Of a stretch of DNA of 64,000 nt, positions 43,587 through 52,917 are shown one piece after another. Origin of the DNA: Pseudomonas alcaligenes (GTDB lineage: Bacteria > Pseudomonadota > Gammaproteobacteria > Pseudomonadales > Pseudomonadaceae); contig NZ_LZEU01000001.1 in assembly GCF_014490745.1 (NCBI RefSeq), positions 2,817,501 through 2,881,500 of the forward strand, written 5' to 3'. Under the pieces are notes generated by a model. It made no database searches. It was given only the letters and a program-made list of their open reading frames with translations, and was not told where the DNA came from. Position 1 is the stretch's first letter. Every line of letters starts with the position of its first letter. A program made the translations under genes and the position numbers.

Positions 43587-45176
43587 ATGGCCGTCAAACT
43601 CGACATCAAAAAACTATTTATAACAGCAGTCAGCATTAAGACTGCTCTGGCGGCTCTTAGTGTTGCTCTTGGCAGTCCGTATATTTGCGGCTTGATTTTG
43701 CCCTTGCTGGTAATGGTGCTTTATATTGGGCTTGGTATTTATAAGCGCGACGACAGTGTCTCCGACGAGAAGTTTGCAGACTCCTGCTACTATCTTGGCT
43801 TTATTTTTACTATTGCTTCGATCATTGCCTCGCTTTTTGATTTGCACAACATTGGATCAGGCTTGGGGGACGTAGCTGCTCGATTTGGCGCAGCAATGAT
43901 TAGCACTTGTCTTGGTGTGATTGTTCGCGTGGTACTCGTGAGTTTCCGTCAAAACGCAGAGGACGCCTTAAAAAATGTTGAAGATAGCGTACTTACAGCT
44001 TCGCGGCGTTTGACGGATGAGTTTTCTCGCTCGTTTGACCAGCTAGTAGTTTTTCGTAGCGAAGCAGTCGAAGCGTCACGAATAGCCGTCGCTGGAGTGA
44101 AGGAGCAGATTGACTCGATGTCAGAGGCCCATCGCCAAGAGATCGAGACGTTCTTCAGTGCAATGACAGAACATAACAAAACCACAATTCTGGGTTTGAT
44201 TCAGGATGTGCGAACTGCCTCAATGGGACTAAACCGTATTCTGGAGCAGTACCAAGAGCGGGCATCCGAAACCAGCGAAGGAATTGATAAAACCCTGCAA
44301 AGCTTTATTACGACGCTGATAGAGCGCCTAACGGCTGTTGAGTTCCCGCCAGATATTTTTTCTAGCCGTTTGGAGGCACCAATTGCGCAGCTGAATGGGA
44401 CTACGGCAGATGCTAGCAATAGCGTGAAACTAGTCTCTGAGCACGTTAAAAGCGCAGCAAAGAGCGTTTCCACAACCGTGGATAAAATTAATACCAAAGC
44501 CGAATCTCTGAGTGAGGTGCTGTCGACGGCTCAAGCGTTGTCGGCGGAGCAGCAAGAGTTGCTGTTTGCCATTAAGCGCCAACAGCAGGCAGTAATCGAT
44601 CAACTTCAAGCCTATCAAGAAGAAATGCTGAAGGGGTTTTCAGCGCAGCAGGAGTCTATGCTTGGTAAGTTGCACGAGCACGCGGATCTGATTGCGGACA
44701 CCAATGGTGTGATGAGCAAATTGGTTGATCAGATCGGCGAAAATCGTGAAGTAGCCGAGGATTTCCATAAGGCATGGCTGGGAATGACGCAGGTTGCCAA
44801 TGAAATGGCTGAAACCGTCAAAGGCTCAATGGAAAAGCTAACACCTGCTATTGTTTCGATTGAGGAAATGACAAAGCGATCAGTGCATGACTCTAGGTCT
44901 ACCACCACGTCGGTTGAGTCACTTAGTAGTTTGATGGTGCAGCTGCTTGAGCTGAATAAGACTCAGCTAGATCGCGGCGCTTCAACTGCATATCAGCCGC
45001 AGAGCATTGCTGAATTAAATGAGCAAATGCAGGCACTTAATGCAAATCTTCAGCAGCTTATTGCGAACGGAGATAAATACTCTGCTCTCGATGCTGCTGT
45101 AGAGAATTCTATTGCAGCCGCCTCACAGGTCGTGATTCCGCTCAATGAACCTTCTACTCCTTTGTCGGCGAGTTGA
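43587..45176 (+). CDS. MotA/ZorA-like membrane protein with long helical tail
   Basis: A 529-residue protein with four N-terminal membrane helices: two near 10-52, one near 68-86 (YYLGFIFTIASIIASLF) and one near 98-122 (AARFGAAMISTCLGVIVRVV). The last two resemble helices 3 and 4 of the MotA/TolQ/ExbB stator fold, including the small-residue ISTCLG turn. About 400 residues of coiled coil follow, as in ZorA, whose long intracellular tail signals from the motor. It is 3 bases after the VWA gene and 9 bases before a MotB-like gene. The stator reading is inference from helix pattern and gene order. Confidence 0.75.
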   Translation: MAVKLDIKKLFITAVSIKTALAALSVALGSPYICGLILPLLVMVLYIGLGIYKRDDSVSDEKFADSCYYLGFIFTIASIIASLFDLHNIGSGLGDVAARFGAAMISTCLGVIVRVVLVSFRQNAEDALKNVEDSVLTASRRLTDEFSRSFDQLVVFRSEAVEASRIAVAGVKEQIDSMSEAHRQEIETFFSAMTEHNKTTILGLIQDVRTASMGLNRILEQYQERASETSEGIDKTLQSFITTLIERLTAVEFPPDIFSSRLEAPIAQLNGTTADASNSVKLVSEHVKSAAKSVSTTVDKINTKAESLSEVLSTAQALSAEQQELLFAIKRQQQAVIDQLQAYQEEMLKGFSAQQESMLGKLHEHADLIADTNGVMSKLVDQIGENREVAEDFHKAWLGMTQVANEMAETVKGSMEKLTPAIVSIEEMTKRSVHDSRSTTTSVESLSSLMVQLLELNKTQLDRGASTAYQPQSIAELNEQMQALNANLQQLIANGDKYSALDAAVENSIAAASQVVIPLNEPSTPLSAS

Positions 45177-45185
45177 GCATGAGAC

Positions 45186-46274
45186 ATGGCCGATAAAAAC
45201 GACCAGATCTTTCAATTATCACTGACTGAAATTGCTTTCATTTTGGTCTTTATTCTGATGTTTCTACTAGGCTCTATGGTTGTTTGGGGACATCAAGAAA
45301 ATCAACGACTTCTAGAACAGCTAAGATCATACGCAGAAATAGAGCAAAAGCAGGCTGATCTAGAGAAAGCCTCGCAACTCCTCGAGAATAAGCTGGTTAG
45401 CAAGAATATCAGCAACCCTAAAGAGGTGATTAAGAGCCTAGTGGACTCTGTGCGGAGTCAAGACGAGATCGTCAGATTAAAAAAGCAACTGGTTGACCAA
45501 GAAGCCAAAATCACCGCGCTGAGTGAGCTACAGAAAGCTATTGATGAATCGGCTAAAGGGCAAGGCGATGGAGCTTTGGCTCAGCAGCGCATTGAACAAG
45601 CGCTGGCCTTAGCCAAGGCGATCAAAGAGCAGCTTCAAGAAAAGCTCGAAAAGACAGATGAAAAAGCGCTATTTGAGGATCTAGACTACGTTGCCAAGGC
45701 TGCAAAGCAGCAGCTTGCTGACAAGGCAAAAATCGATGAGACCTTTACTGATGACCCGTTGTTTGCAGCCTTAGCAGGTGACGCCCCTGCACAGAAATTT
45801 GAAAGCCTTACCAAAGAGTATCGAGAAGTCGAGGCTCTTAAAAAGGAAGGATCTGATCCCGTTGTGGTTCGAAAAGAAAACACTGACTTAAAAGGTCAAA
45901 TTCAGTTCTTGAAGAACAGGCTCGAAGCCAAAGGTGGACTAGATTACCCACCTTGCTGGGCAGATGAGCAGGGAAAGATACAGTATCTGTTTAGTGTCGA
46001 GCTTCATGAGCACGAGTTGAATGTAGCCCGTGCCTGGCCAGATAATCGGGAGGCTGATGCTCAAGCGTTACCCAATATCCAGTCGGTGATGGCGGTAGCG
46101 TCATCTGACTACCCAAGATTCCTAGATGCAGTCAAACCCATTTCAGATTTGAGTCGAAAATTAAACTGTCGTCACTATGTTCGCATTAGAAATCTGATCC
46201 CAGATGCAGTTACATCTGATCGTAGACGGCTCTCTATTGAAGATTATTTTTACAAAATAGAAGTTCGTCGCTGA
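45186..46274 (+). CDS. MotB/ZorB/ExbD-like single-pass protein
   Basis: A 362-residue protein with a short N-terminal cytosolic part, one membrane helix at about 14-36 (EIAFILVFILMFLLGSMVVW) that has an acidic residue at its start, and a long coiled coil leading to a C-terminal globular domain (about 255-362, with SRKLNCRHYVRIRNLIP). This matches the layout of MotB, ZorB and ExbD, in which the helix carries the ion-binding acid. A peptidoglycan-binding OmpA-type motif is not obvious. It closes the five-gene operon. Confidence 0.72.
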   Translation: MADKNDQIFQLSLTEIAFILVFILMFLLGSMVVWGHQENQRLLEQLRSYAEIEQKQADLEKASQLLENKLVSKNISNPKEVIKSLVDSVRSQDEIVRLKKQLVDQEAKITALSELQKAIDESAKGQGDGALAQQRIEQALALAKAIKEQLQEKLEKTDEKALFEDLDYVAKAAKQQLADKAKIDETFTDDPLFAALAGDAPAQKFESLTKEYREVEALKKEGSDPVVVRKENTDLKGQIQFLKNRLEAKGGLDYPPCWADEQGKIQYLFSVELHEHELNVARAWPDNREADAQALPNIQSVMAVASSDYPRFLDAVKPISDLSRKLNCRHYVRIRNLIPDAVTSDRRRLSIEDYFYKIEVRR

Positions 46275-46320
46275 CCAAGTGTTATGACCTTGGTGAATCG
46301 TTCCGGCTTTCCTAGACACT

Positions 46321-46395
46321 TTCGAGCGGCTGCTTCTAGCCGGAACAGCCGCTGGTGACAGGCAGCTGCCGGTTTAGAAGTGCGATTCACGCCTA
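46321..46395. repeat. Intergenic repeat, left copy flanking the 46669 gene
   Basis: GGCTGCTTCTAGCCGG at 46328-46343 is matched, with one change, by GGCTGCTTCTGGCCGG at 47715-47730. Both lie in stretches with GACAGGC elements typical of Pseudomonas intergenic repeats. They bracket a single gene. The rest of 46396-46668 is AT-rich and carries no gene I can see. Confidence 0.55.
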
Positions 46396-46668
46396 AAGTG
46401 CAAGTTTATAGTAGGCATAATTAATCTAATCTTTTCCGCACTACCTGCTGATGTTTAGAATTTCCCGTATAGCCGCCCGACCGAAGCTAATCGAATCAGC
46501 TTGAACGACACCCGAAAAATAGCACTTGTTGCCATGGAGAAACCCAGAACATCGCCCCCGATCGTCTCGAACAGCAAATCAGTGCAGAAATTAGCCGATA
46601 TGATGAATTAACAGTGAATTAACAATGCGAGCCATAAGAAAATCTCAAAAATATATTTCCGGGGAAAT

Positions 46669-47676
46669 ATGAAATCGAAAGCAGATACTGCGGCAGCCAA
46701 CATAGATAGAGCCATTGACAGCATATACGATGGAATTACAGCGACTCGCGAACTTGAGCAATTGAGGCTGCTATTCTCTCAGTCACTTGTATCAGTACTT
46801 CATCGCGAACTCACCGAGCTCCCTAATACTGATTCTGTAAAAGTAAGACTTGACTGGATCGATAAAAGACCATACGCAGACATGACTGCTTCGGCGGTAA
46901 AAGATTTTAATGGCAATATAATTACTCGCCCTGTGGAGCTGGGTGATGCTGCGATTTTTCTTATAGAAGCTTTTAGCTATAAAGGTCAAATTGTTAGCAG
47001 GCGAGGTAAGGGATTAATAATTCAAGCCAAGGTTGCTCCCAGCGCTTCAATGGCTAGGATTCCTGTTACAAGCCTGTCGAGTACCGATCCTGATAACTCG
47101 TCTAATAAAGAGTTCGCACTACTTTCGCAATGGCCTCGATTTGAACTGCATCTGGCAAATAATCGCCGTGGAAATTCTTTAGGTTTTTATGCGCTCAGCA
47201 ACAAATCAAGCCCACCACCATATGGCTGGTACGCGGCCGCGCCGGGTGCCAATAGTTCGGGTTGGGATACTAACGGTCAATGGAGATCTAGATGGATGTG
47301 TGCTCCAGCCGTGGCAAATGCGAGCTGTGATGCAACATTGGGCGAGGTTCTTGTAGCTTTATTTAACGGCTCTGACATCAATGGACAGATGGTCGGAGAG
47401 GAGTGTTTGCCCGTGACTGGAGCTTATCACGCCATTTTTCGAGGCCAGTCTCGTCCGGCCCCTACGGATTGGGACAAGCTGTGTACAACCTTACTTGAAC
47501 TCACTGGTCATACGCACCAAGTTGTTTCAGGGGCGCACGGTGTATTTGCGTCACTTCCGTATGTCCCATGGTTGGCCATGATGATCAGCAAAAATCCTGT
47601 TGCATCCTGGCTGCGCAGAGTTCTTCGTAAAAATTTGTTCCCAATTCTTATTATTGAGCGTGTTAGACCGGATTAA
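46669..47676 (+). CDS. Candidate PD-(D/E)XK nuclease, single-gene cassette
   Basis: A 335-residue soluble protein. Residues 90-121 hold E-L-G-D, then the strand AAIFLIEAF, then GLIIQAKVAP: an E-x-x-D ... Q-x-K arrangement typical of PD-(D/E)XK nucleases, including uncharacterised bacterial families with the CEL(A/G)D ... LLLQAK pattern. The C-terminal half has no recognised domain and ends in two short hydrophobic stretches. GGGGAAAT precedes the ATG. The gene is flanked by two copies of an intergenic repeat and separated by about 400 bases from the operon before it. Confidence 0.65.
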   Translation: MKSKADTAAANIDRAIDSIYDGITATRELEQLRLLFSQSLVSVLHRELTELPNTDSVKVRLDWIDKRPYADMTASAVKDFNGNIITRPVELGDAAIFLIEAFSYKGQIVSRRGKGLIIQAKVAPSASMARIPVTSLSSTDPDNSSNKEFALLSQWPRFELHLANNRRGNSLGFYALSNKSSPPPYGWYAAAPGANSSGWDTNGQWRSRWMCAPAVANASCDATLGEVLVALFNGSDINGQMVGEECLPVTGAYHAIFRGQSRPAPTDWDKLCTTLLELTGHTHQVVSGAHGVFASLPYVPWLAMMISKNPVASWLRRVLRKNLFPILIIERVRPD

Positions 47677-47689
47677 GCCGCAATAGGGC

Positions 47690-47775
47690 GGTTCAGCTTT
47701 CTTGGCGCACAGAGGGCTGCTTCTGGCCGGTTCCTGCCTAACGCGACAGGCTGATATCGGCTAGAAGCGGACTGA
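47690..47775. repeat. Intergenic repeat, right copy flanking the 46669 gene
   Basis: Contains GGCTGCTTCTGGCCGG (47715-47730) and GCGACAGGCTG, the partner of the copy at 46321. It lies between the stop of the candidate nuclease gene and the stop of the UvrD-type helicase gene. Family membership is by eye. Confidence 0.55.
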
Positions 47776-47849
47776 TCGAACATTGCCTGATCTCACCTTT
47801 TTTAACGACTCAAGATTTCTAGGAAATCTGGGGCAATTAAGGTGAAGCC

Positions 47850-50549
47850 TCAATTATCTGAGCGATAGACCCGCCAATACTCTCTTGCTGCATCGATCAG
47901 CTTGCTCGCTTTCACCCTTCCCTCCCCCCCCTTGCCGCTTACTTCGACGAACCAATAGCAGTACGTGATGGCACGTGTGACAGCGACGTATGCCGTGCGC
48001 AGTGCCTCTTCGTCCTGAGCCGAATCATAAGGCCGGGCATCTCCCTTTGCCCCCATACGGGCTTGCCGCAAAATGTCATTCTTGTAGGGTGAACTCGTTT
48101 TGGTCTCGCAGTCCCCCAGCAAGAAAACGGCTTTTGCCTGCAGTCCCTTTGAGGCGTGATACGTCAGGAACATCAAGTCTTTCTCACGATCCTCCTCCTT
48201 TGAACGCGCAATCAAATCAGCGGTAGCGGCCTGCAGAACTTTCCGATATTTCCTAGTTCTATAAAGGATCAGAATGCTGTCTCCCTGCTCGTAATGCTTT
48301 CGCACTAAGTCAGCCAAGACCTCGGGTGTTACAGGAGGGCAGCTCAGCGCCGTGCCATTTGCTGACTGCTGCGGCCCCTCGATCAAGCCACCGCCCTCTA
48401 CATGGTGCTTATTCAGATCCTTTCCCTGAGCGATAGCACATCCGTGACCCGCTGAGCTTTGCGCTCCTTTGACATTCCCTTTCCAATCCTCAGGATCGAA
48501 GGGGAAAACGCAGACGGGCTCGCGACGCCGAGTGACTTTTTCGTTAGCTGCAATTCCGCTTTTATTCTCGAAAAGAGCGGTTTTGGCGACCAGCGATTCA
48601 GCAGCATCGATGATCCATTGGTGGGAGCGGTAGTTCTCATTCATGATGACGCGAGTTGGATTCAGCGCCGTGAAATGTTTGTCGAAGTCGACAAAGAACT
48701 CTGGAGAACTCCCCCTCCAACCGTAGATACTTTGCCAATCGTCTCCAACCGCAATCAGGGATGGGGGTGATGGAACCCCACGTGTCTCAGGTCGCAGTTC
48801 TCGCCTGCCAATTTCAGCGAAGGTCGCTTTTACCCATGACATAGTGTTCGCACCGACATCTTGAAACTCGTCGATCAGAAGGGTTGTCATGGGTCGTAGG
48901 ACACCGTCAGGCACATGCTGAAAGCTATCCTGATTCTGCTCGTTGAACAGAGCGAACATGGTATTGAATGTCATGATCGGCGGGCTCGTATCCTTCAGCA
49001 GCTGGTTGAAGCGACGCCAAAAGATCCCAAGGGCCTCGAAGAAAACTCTGTCCAGATCACGTTGGGGGAGCTGCATGTTTTTTACAGCATGCTCAACATC
49101 CAACCCAAGGTTCTCAATGAACGAAGCCGCAGAGTAAAAGGCTTCAAGAATATGGCTAGCGGATAACTCCCCCTTCACTTTGTAATCGAATACAGGGCAG
49201 GAGGTCATAGAGCTTTTGAGCTCTTCAATCGACTTACTTGCTTCGTGGTAGCTGTTCAGTAAGAGAACTGGTCGCGTGGAGTGGACTTGGAAGAGCAGCT
49301 GCTTTTTAGCCAGATCCTGCTGTAGCCAAGATTTGCGATTTTCGATCGCGAGGTCTTTCGGCTCACTCTCATCTAACCCGAGCAAGACGTAGGCGTCCAA
49401 GGCTTCAATGTATCCGTCAGCTCGAAGCTTCTGGGCGCCTAGCTGGATTACCTTCCCGGCGGGATCAATCCCATCTAACGGCCATTTCCCAGCAGCGCTC
49501 CAAAGCCCGGCCATCTTGACGCACAGTGCATCATCAAAGTATGCCTGACGAGCTGATTTGGCCAGCTGTGCAGCCACCTCGAGGGCCGTTGAGTCTAAGG
49601 GGCGGAGGGAAATGCTACGAATGTACAGGTTTAGGATCAACTTCTTGAAAACTGAATTTTCCCTGTAAAGATCCGAGTAAACTTGGCGTAGCAAACCAAT
49701 CTGCCGAAGATTCAGTTTTAGCTGAATAACAGGCGTGTCTGGCTCTTCGAGATTCTCATCAAGATCATCCTCGCCCTCCCAGTTATCTCTAATTACCGGC
49801 ACCCCAGCTTCGTGCGACTCAGACGCGGATAACTCCTCAACATTCAGCTCTTGGTGTTTGTTGTCTGTCTCTACCCGGTCTTTCAAAAACTCGAAAGGCT
49901 GGACACCTGTCAGCCCAGGAAGGCATCGGGCGAATGAAAGTATTCGAGAGTGAAACGTTCGAACGATCCGTTCCGACTGCTTCACCGAGACATCGTGGCC
50001 CCAAAGCAAGAAAACCTTACGAAGCTTTTCGGCAAAATCACGTTTCGACTCCCTTGTGAAAGTCACCACGGTAATGCTCGAAAACTGAATCCCAAGGTAG
50101 TGCCTGAGAACGACTAGGCGAAGCACCATAGTTGTCGACTTACCACTACCGGCACCTGCGATCACAGAGGTTGTGGGAGTACGAGACAGGATAAGCTTCC
50201 ACTGGTCTTCAGATGGCTGCTCCTCCTTTGGTATGCGCGATGCGACATCAGCCTTGATTAAGGCTTCCATCTGCGCAGTGATCTCCAGGCGAGTATCACT
50301 AAAGAGAGTACTTGATGGTGCAGCACTGGCAGCGTTAGCTTTTTGGGCTACCTCGATTGTGGCGTGCCGGCGAGCCTCCCTTAGCCCCGCGTCATATCCG
50401 AGCGTGTAACCCCGTAGTAATGCGGAAGCTTGCTCAAATCCAACAGCGCCTAAAAGCCACTCAGTTACTTTTGCTACAGGATGACGATGCGCCCTTGCGG
50501 CGATGCTGCTCGGCCCCGTGGGTTTTCCGTTGCGATCAAACGAACTCAA
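47850..50549 (-). CDS. UvrD/Rep-type superfamily I helicase
   Basis: An 899-residue UvrD-like helicase with an extra N-terminal region of about 110 residues. Motifs: Walker A SVIAGAGSGKSTTMVLR near 131, VVTFTRESKRDFAEKL (Ia), LLIDEFQDVGANTMSW (II) near 565, AVGDDWQSIYGWRGS (III), LTYHASKGLQAKAVFLLGD (V) and TAYVAVTRAI (VI). The start is a TTG at 50549 with AGGAAG close ahead; no in-frame ATG is near. It lies 148 bases after the last Shango gene on the same strand, so it may be an accessory gene of that system or a solitary defence helicase. Confidence 0.87.
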   Translation of the reverse strand: MSSFDRNGKPTGPSSIAARAHRHPVAKVTEWLLGAVGFEQASALLRGYTLGYDAGLREARRHATIEVAQKANAASAAPSSTLFSDTRLEITAQMEALIKADVASRIPKEEQPSEDQWKLILSRTPTTSVIAGAGSGKSTTMVLRLVVLRHYLGIQFSSITVVTFTRESKRDFAEKLRKVFLLWGHDVSVKQSERIVRTFHSRILSFARCLPGLTGVQPFEFLKDRVETDNKHQELNVEELSASESHEAGVPVIRDNWEGEDDLDENLEEPDTPVIQLKLNLRQIGLLRQVYSDLYRENSVFKKLILNLYIRSISLRPLDSTALEVAAQLAKSARQAYFDDALCVKMAGLWSAAGKWPLDGIDPAGKVIQLGAQKLRADGYIEALDAYVLLGLDESEPKDLAIENRKSWLQQDLAKKQLLFQVHSTRPVLLLNSYHEASKSIEELKSSMTSCPVFDYKVKGELSASHILEAFYSAASFIENLGLDVEHAVKNMQLPQRDLDRVFFEALGIFWRRFNQLLKDTSPPIMTFNTMFALFNEQNQDSFQHVPDGVLRPMTTLLIDEFQDVGANTMSWVKATFAEIGRRELRPETRGVPSPPSLIAVGDDWQSIYGWRGSSPEFFVDFDKHFTALNPTRVIMNENYRSHQWIIDAAESLVAKTALFENKSGIAANEKVTRRREPVCVFPFDPEDWKGNVKGAQSSAGHGCAIAQGKDLNKHHVEGGGLIEGPQQSANGTALSCPPVTPEVLADLVRKHYEQGDSILILYRTRKYRKVLQAATADLIARSKEEDREKDLMFLTYHASKGLQAKAVFLLGDCETKTSSPYKNDILRQARMGAKGDARPYDSAQDEEALRTAYVAVTRAITYCYWFVEVSGKGGEGRVKASKLIDAAREYWRVYRSDN

Positions 50550-50697
50550 AGCTTCCTACTTCCTAAATCGATGCTCTAGATTTCACTAGGAAACGCTCGA
50601 TGTGAATGTGTTTAAAGCTGCGAACAAGCAGCTCTGTCGCACACCGAGTTTTTCAACAGAATCGCCGAAAACAGACATTACGTGAATAAGTTAAACA

Positions 50698-52917
50698 TCA
50701 AGCCGTCACCGTGGACTGGCTCACCAGCCCCAACGCCAATGCCTTTGCTCCCCCCAAGTCCAGCTGCATCGTTGCATATGACTGCATGAGTAACGCTGGA
50801 GGAAGCACCCAATCCCATTTCTCTTGAACCATGTTCTGTACATCCGCCAGAACACTGGATTCATCAATACCATCCCACTCGGCAATCTCGCGCAGCTTGT
50901 TTTCAAGCGACGTCCGATCCCCCTCAACCTCAATGACCAACCCACTGTTCTCACTGGCTAGTCCGGTGTACGTCAGCAAGATAGCCAAGGCATCGTTCGT
51001 CCAATCGCCTTGCCAGGTGAAAAGGTAAGTCTTGCCTCCGCTTTCGGTCATGCTCGAATGTGCCAGCCCAAGGTCCGAGAAGGCACTACGCGCCTGAGCC
51101 AATAGTTCTTGTGCCGTAGCATCGAGATAGGGATAGACATCCGCCTCCAACAAGACGGTCTTCATCTCTTGCCGAACCCGATCATGCACACGGGCTCCAA
51201 GCCCGTCGAAAGATGGCGGAGCACCACCTGGATCGGATCTCACGACGATGACCTTGGCATCAGTGTCCACATTCGTGACCCGCCAGCGCCGTCCTGCAAA
51301 GATGATGCGCTGATCAACGGTTAGTGGCCTGGAGATGGGCAATGCTCCAAGTGGTTTGCCATCGCATACCAGGCGGAACTCTTCATTGCTGACAAATGCA
51401 CTGTAGAAGTCGTAGTGGTTGATCATGCGTTCCCCCACCACGCCGGGCAGCAGGAGCCCTGATGTTTCCTGGGTTATCAAATCGCGCTCACCGAGGGCAC
51501 GAAGCAAACTGAGGAAGCTGCCCTGCTCCACCCCAATGAACGGACCACTGCGAATCAAGGTGCTCCACAGCTCTGCAGCTGTAGCTCCACCCCGCTGGGC
51601 TATCACCGAGAGGCACTGCTGTACCAGTGTCGATAAATGGAGGCCCTGAACGCGTGGGGGCTCGAACCAGCCCTGCATCAACAACCTGATCATGGCAATG
51701 CTTTGCACCAAGCCCTGGCGGAGTCGATCCGACAATGGCGAGCCATCGTCTAGCTGACGCTCCTTGCAGTAACTTCGGAGAATGGCTGCTTCTCCCGGAC
51801 GGCGTCCGGATCGACCCAAACGCTGACGCAAGCTGGCAACCGATGGTGGCGCTCCGATCTGCACCACCGTCTTGATACTGCCGATATCGACCCCAAGCTC
51901 TAGCGTGGTAGTACAAACTGCGGTGGCCGGCCGGTCACCGGCTTTCAGCGCTTTCTCGGTTTCCTCTCGAATGTCCTTCGCCAAGCTGCCGTGATGCGGC
52001 CAGAACTCGTTCGGTACACCATCCTGCTCGCAACGGCGCCGCAGATTGTCAGCGAACCACTCCACCTGAGTTCGACTGTTGGGGAAAATCAGGTTGTTGC
52101 TGCCCCGTAGTACCTGAAAGAGGTGCTCTGCGATGGCATGATCCGGAGAAAAGACTTCACCATCTTCAGACTGTATCGGGAGCGCCTGCTTGGACTCCAC
52201 ATACCCTCTGATCTGAACCTTGAGTATCTGGCCACTCCCCTTGGACTCGATCACCGACACATGATGGGGGGCATTGGGACGCAAGAAGGCAGCAGCCAGC
52301 GTCATGTCGCCCAGCGTGGCGGAAAGGCCAACCCTGGGCAGGGGGCGATCAATGATTGTTTCCACTCGATGCATGAGTGACTGCAGCTGCTTGCCTCGCT
52401 CACTACCAATAAAGGCATGGAGCTCATCCACAACCAAGTACCGCAGGTTTGCAAACAATCCCGCTAGACTGGTCCCCCTGTTGACGAAAAGAGCTTCGAG
52501 CGACTCCGGCGTTATCAGCAGAATGCCTTCCGGGGACTTGAGGAAGCGATGTTTGCGGCTCGCTGAGATATCCCCATGCCAAGCAATGACTGGAAGTTCA
52601 AGCTCATCGCAAAGTCTCGCCAAACGATCCCACTGGTCATTGATGAGAGCCTTTAACGGGCTGATGTAAAGCACCGCCCCTGGCGTTTCTGTGTCCTGCA
52701 GGAGGTTGGTAAGGATGGGGAGGAACGCGGCTTCGGTTTTCCCTGCAGCTGTAGCAGCCGCGATGATGACATCCTGATCCGCGCCCAAAAGCACAGGGAT
52801 AGCGCGCTCCTGGGCATCGCGTAGAGAGGTCCAGCCTTCGGACCATATCCAGCGCTGGATTCGCGGCTCAAGGAGTGCGAACCCAGCCGACTCAGAGCTG
52901 GAAGGTGGCAAGCTCAT
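50698..52917 (-). CDS. sngC: Shango system helicase (SngC), Lhr-like
   Basis: A 739-residue Lhr-like superfamily II helicase: Walker A IIAAATAAGKTEAAFLP near 52, DELHAFIGSERG near 165, LSATLGDMTL near 200 and QRLGRSGRRPGEA near 385 for motif VI. Its gene overlaps that of the BrxC/D-like ATPase by 26 bases. Together with that ATPase and the TerB protein it gives the Shango gene set, an anti-phage system first tested in E. coli and Pseudomonas. The gene name follows that system's gene order. The molecular mechanism remains unknown. Confidence 0.85.
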   Translation of the reverse strand: MSLPPSSSESAGFALLEPRIQRWIWSEGWTSLRDAQERAIPVLLGADQDVIIAAATAAGKTEAAFLPILTNLLQDTETPGAVLYISPLKALINDQWDRLARLCDELELPVIAWHGDISASRKHRFLKSPEGILLITPESLEALFVNRGTSLAGLFANLRYLVVDELHAFIGSERGKQLQSLMHRVETIIDRPLPRVGLSATLGDMTLAAAFLRPNAPHHVSVIESKGSGQILKVQIRGYVESKQALPIQSEDGEVFSPDHAIAEHLFQVLRGSNNLIFPNSRTQVEWFADNLRRRCEQDGVPNEFWPHHGSLAKDIREETEKALKAGDRPATAVCTTTLELGVDIGSIKTVVQIGAPPSVASLRQRLGRSGRRPGEAAILRSYCKERQLDDGSPLSDRLRQGLVQSIAMIRLLMQGWFEPPRVQGLHLSTLVQQCLSVIAQRGGATAAELWSTLIRSGPFIGVEQGSFLSLLRALGERDLITQETSGLLLPGVVGERMINHYDFYSAFVSNEEFRLVCDGKPLGALPISRPLTVDQRIIFAGRRWRVTNVDTDAKVIVVRSDPGGAPPSFDGLGARVHDRVRQEMKTVLLEADVYPYLDATAQELLAQARSAFSDLGLAHSSMTESGGKTYLFTWQGDWTNDALAILLTYTGLASENSGLVIEVEGDRTSLENKLREIAEWDGIDESSVLADVQNMVQEKWDWVLPPALLMQSYATMQLDLGGAKALALGLVSQSTVTA

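Noticed and set aside
40605..46274. Operon read as a Tol-Pal or ExbBD transport system
   Set aside because: There is no Pal, TolA/TonB or TolB-like gene, the coiled-coil tail is far too long for TolQ/ExbB, and a nuclease and VWA-like protein are included.
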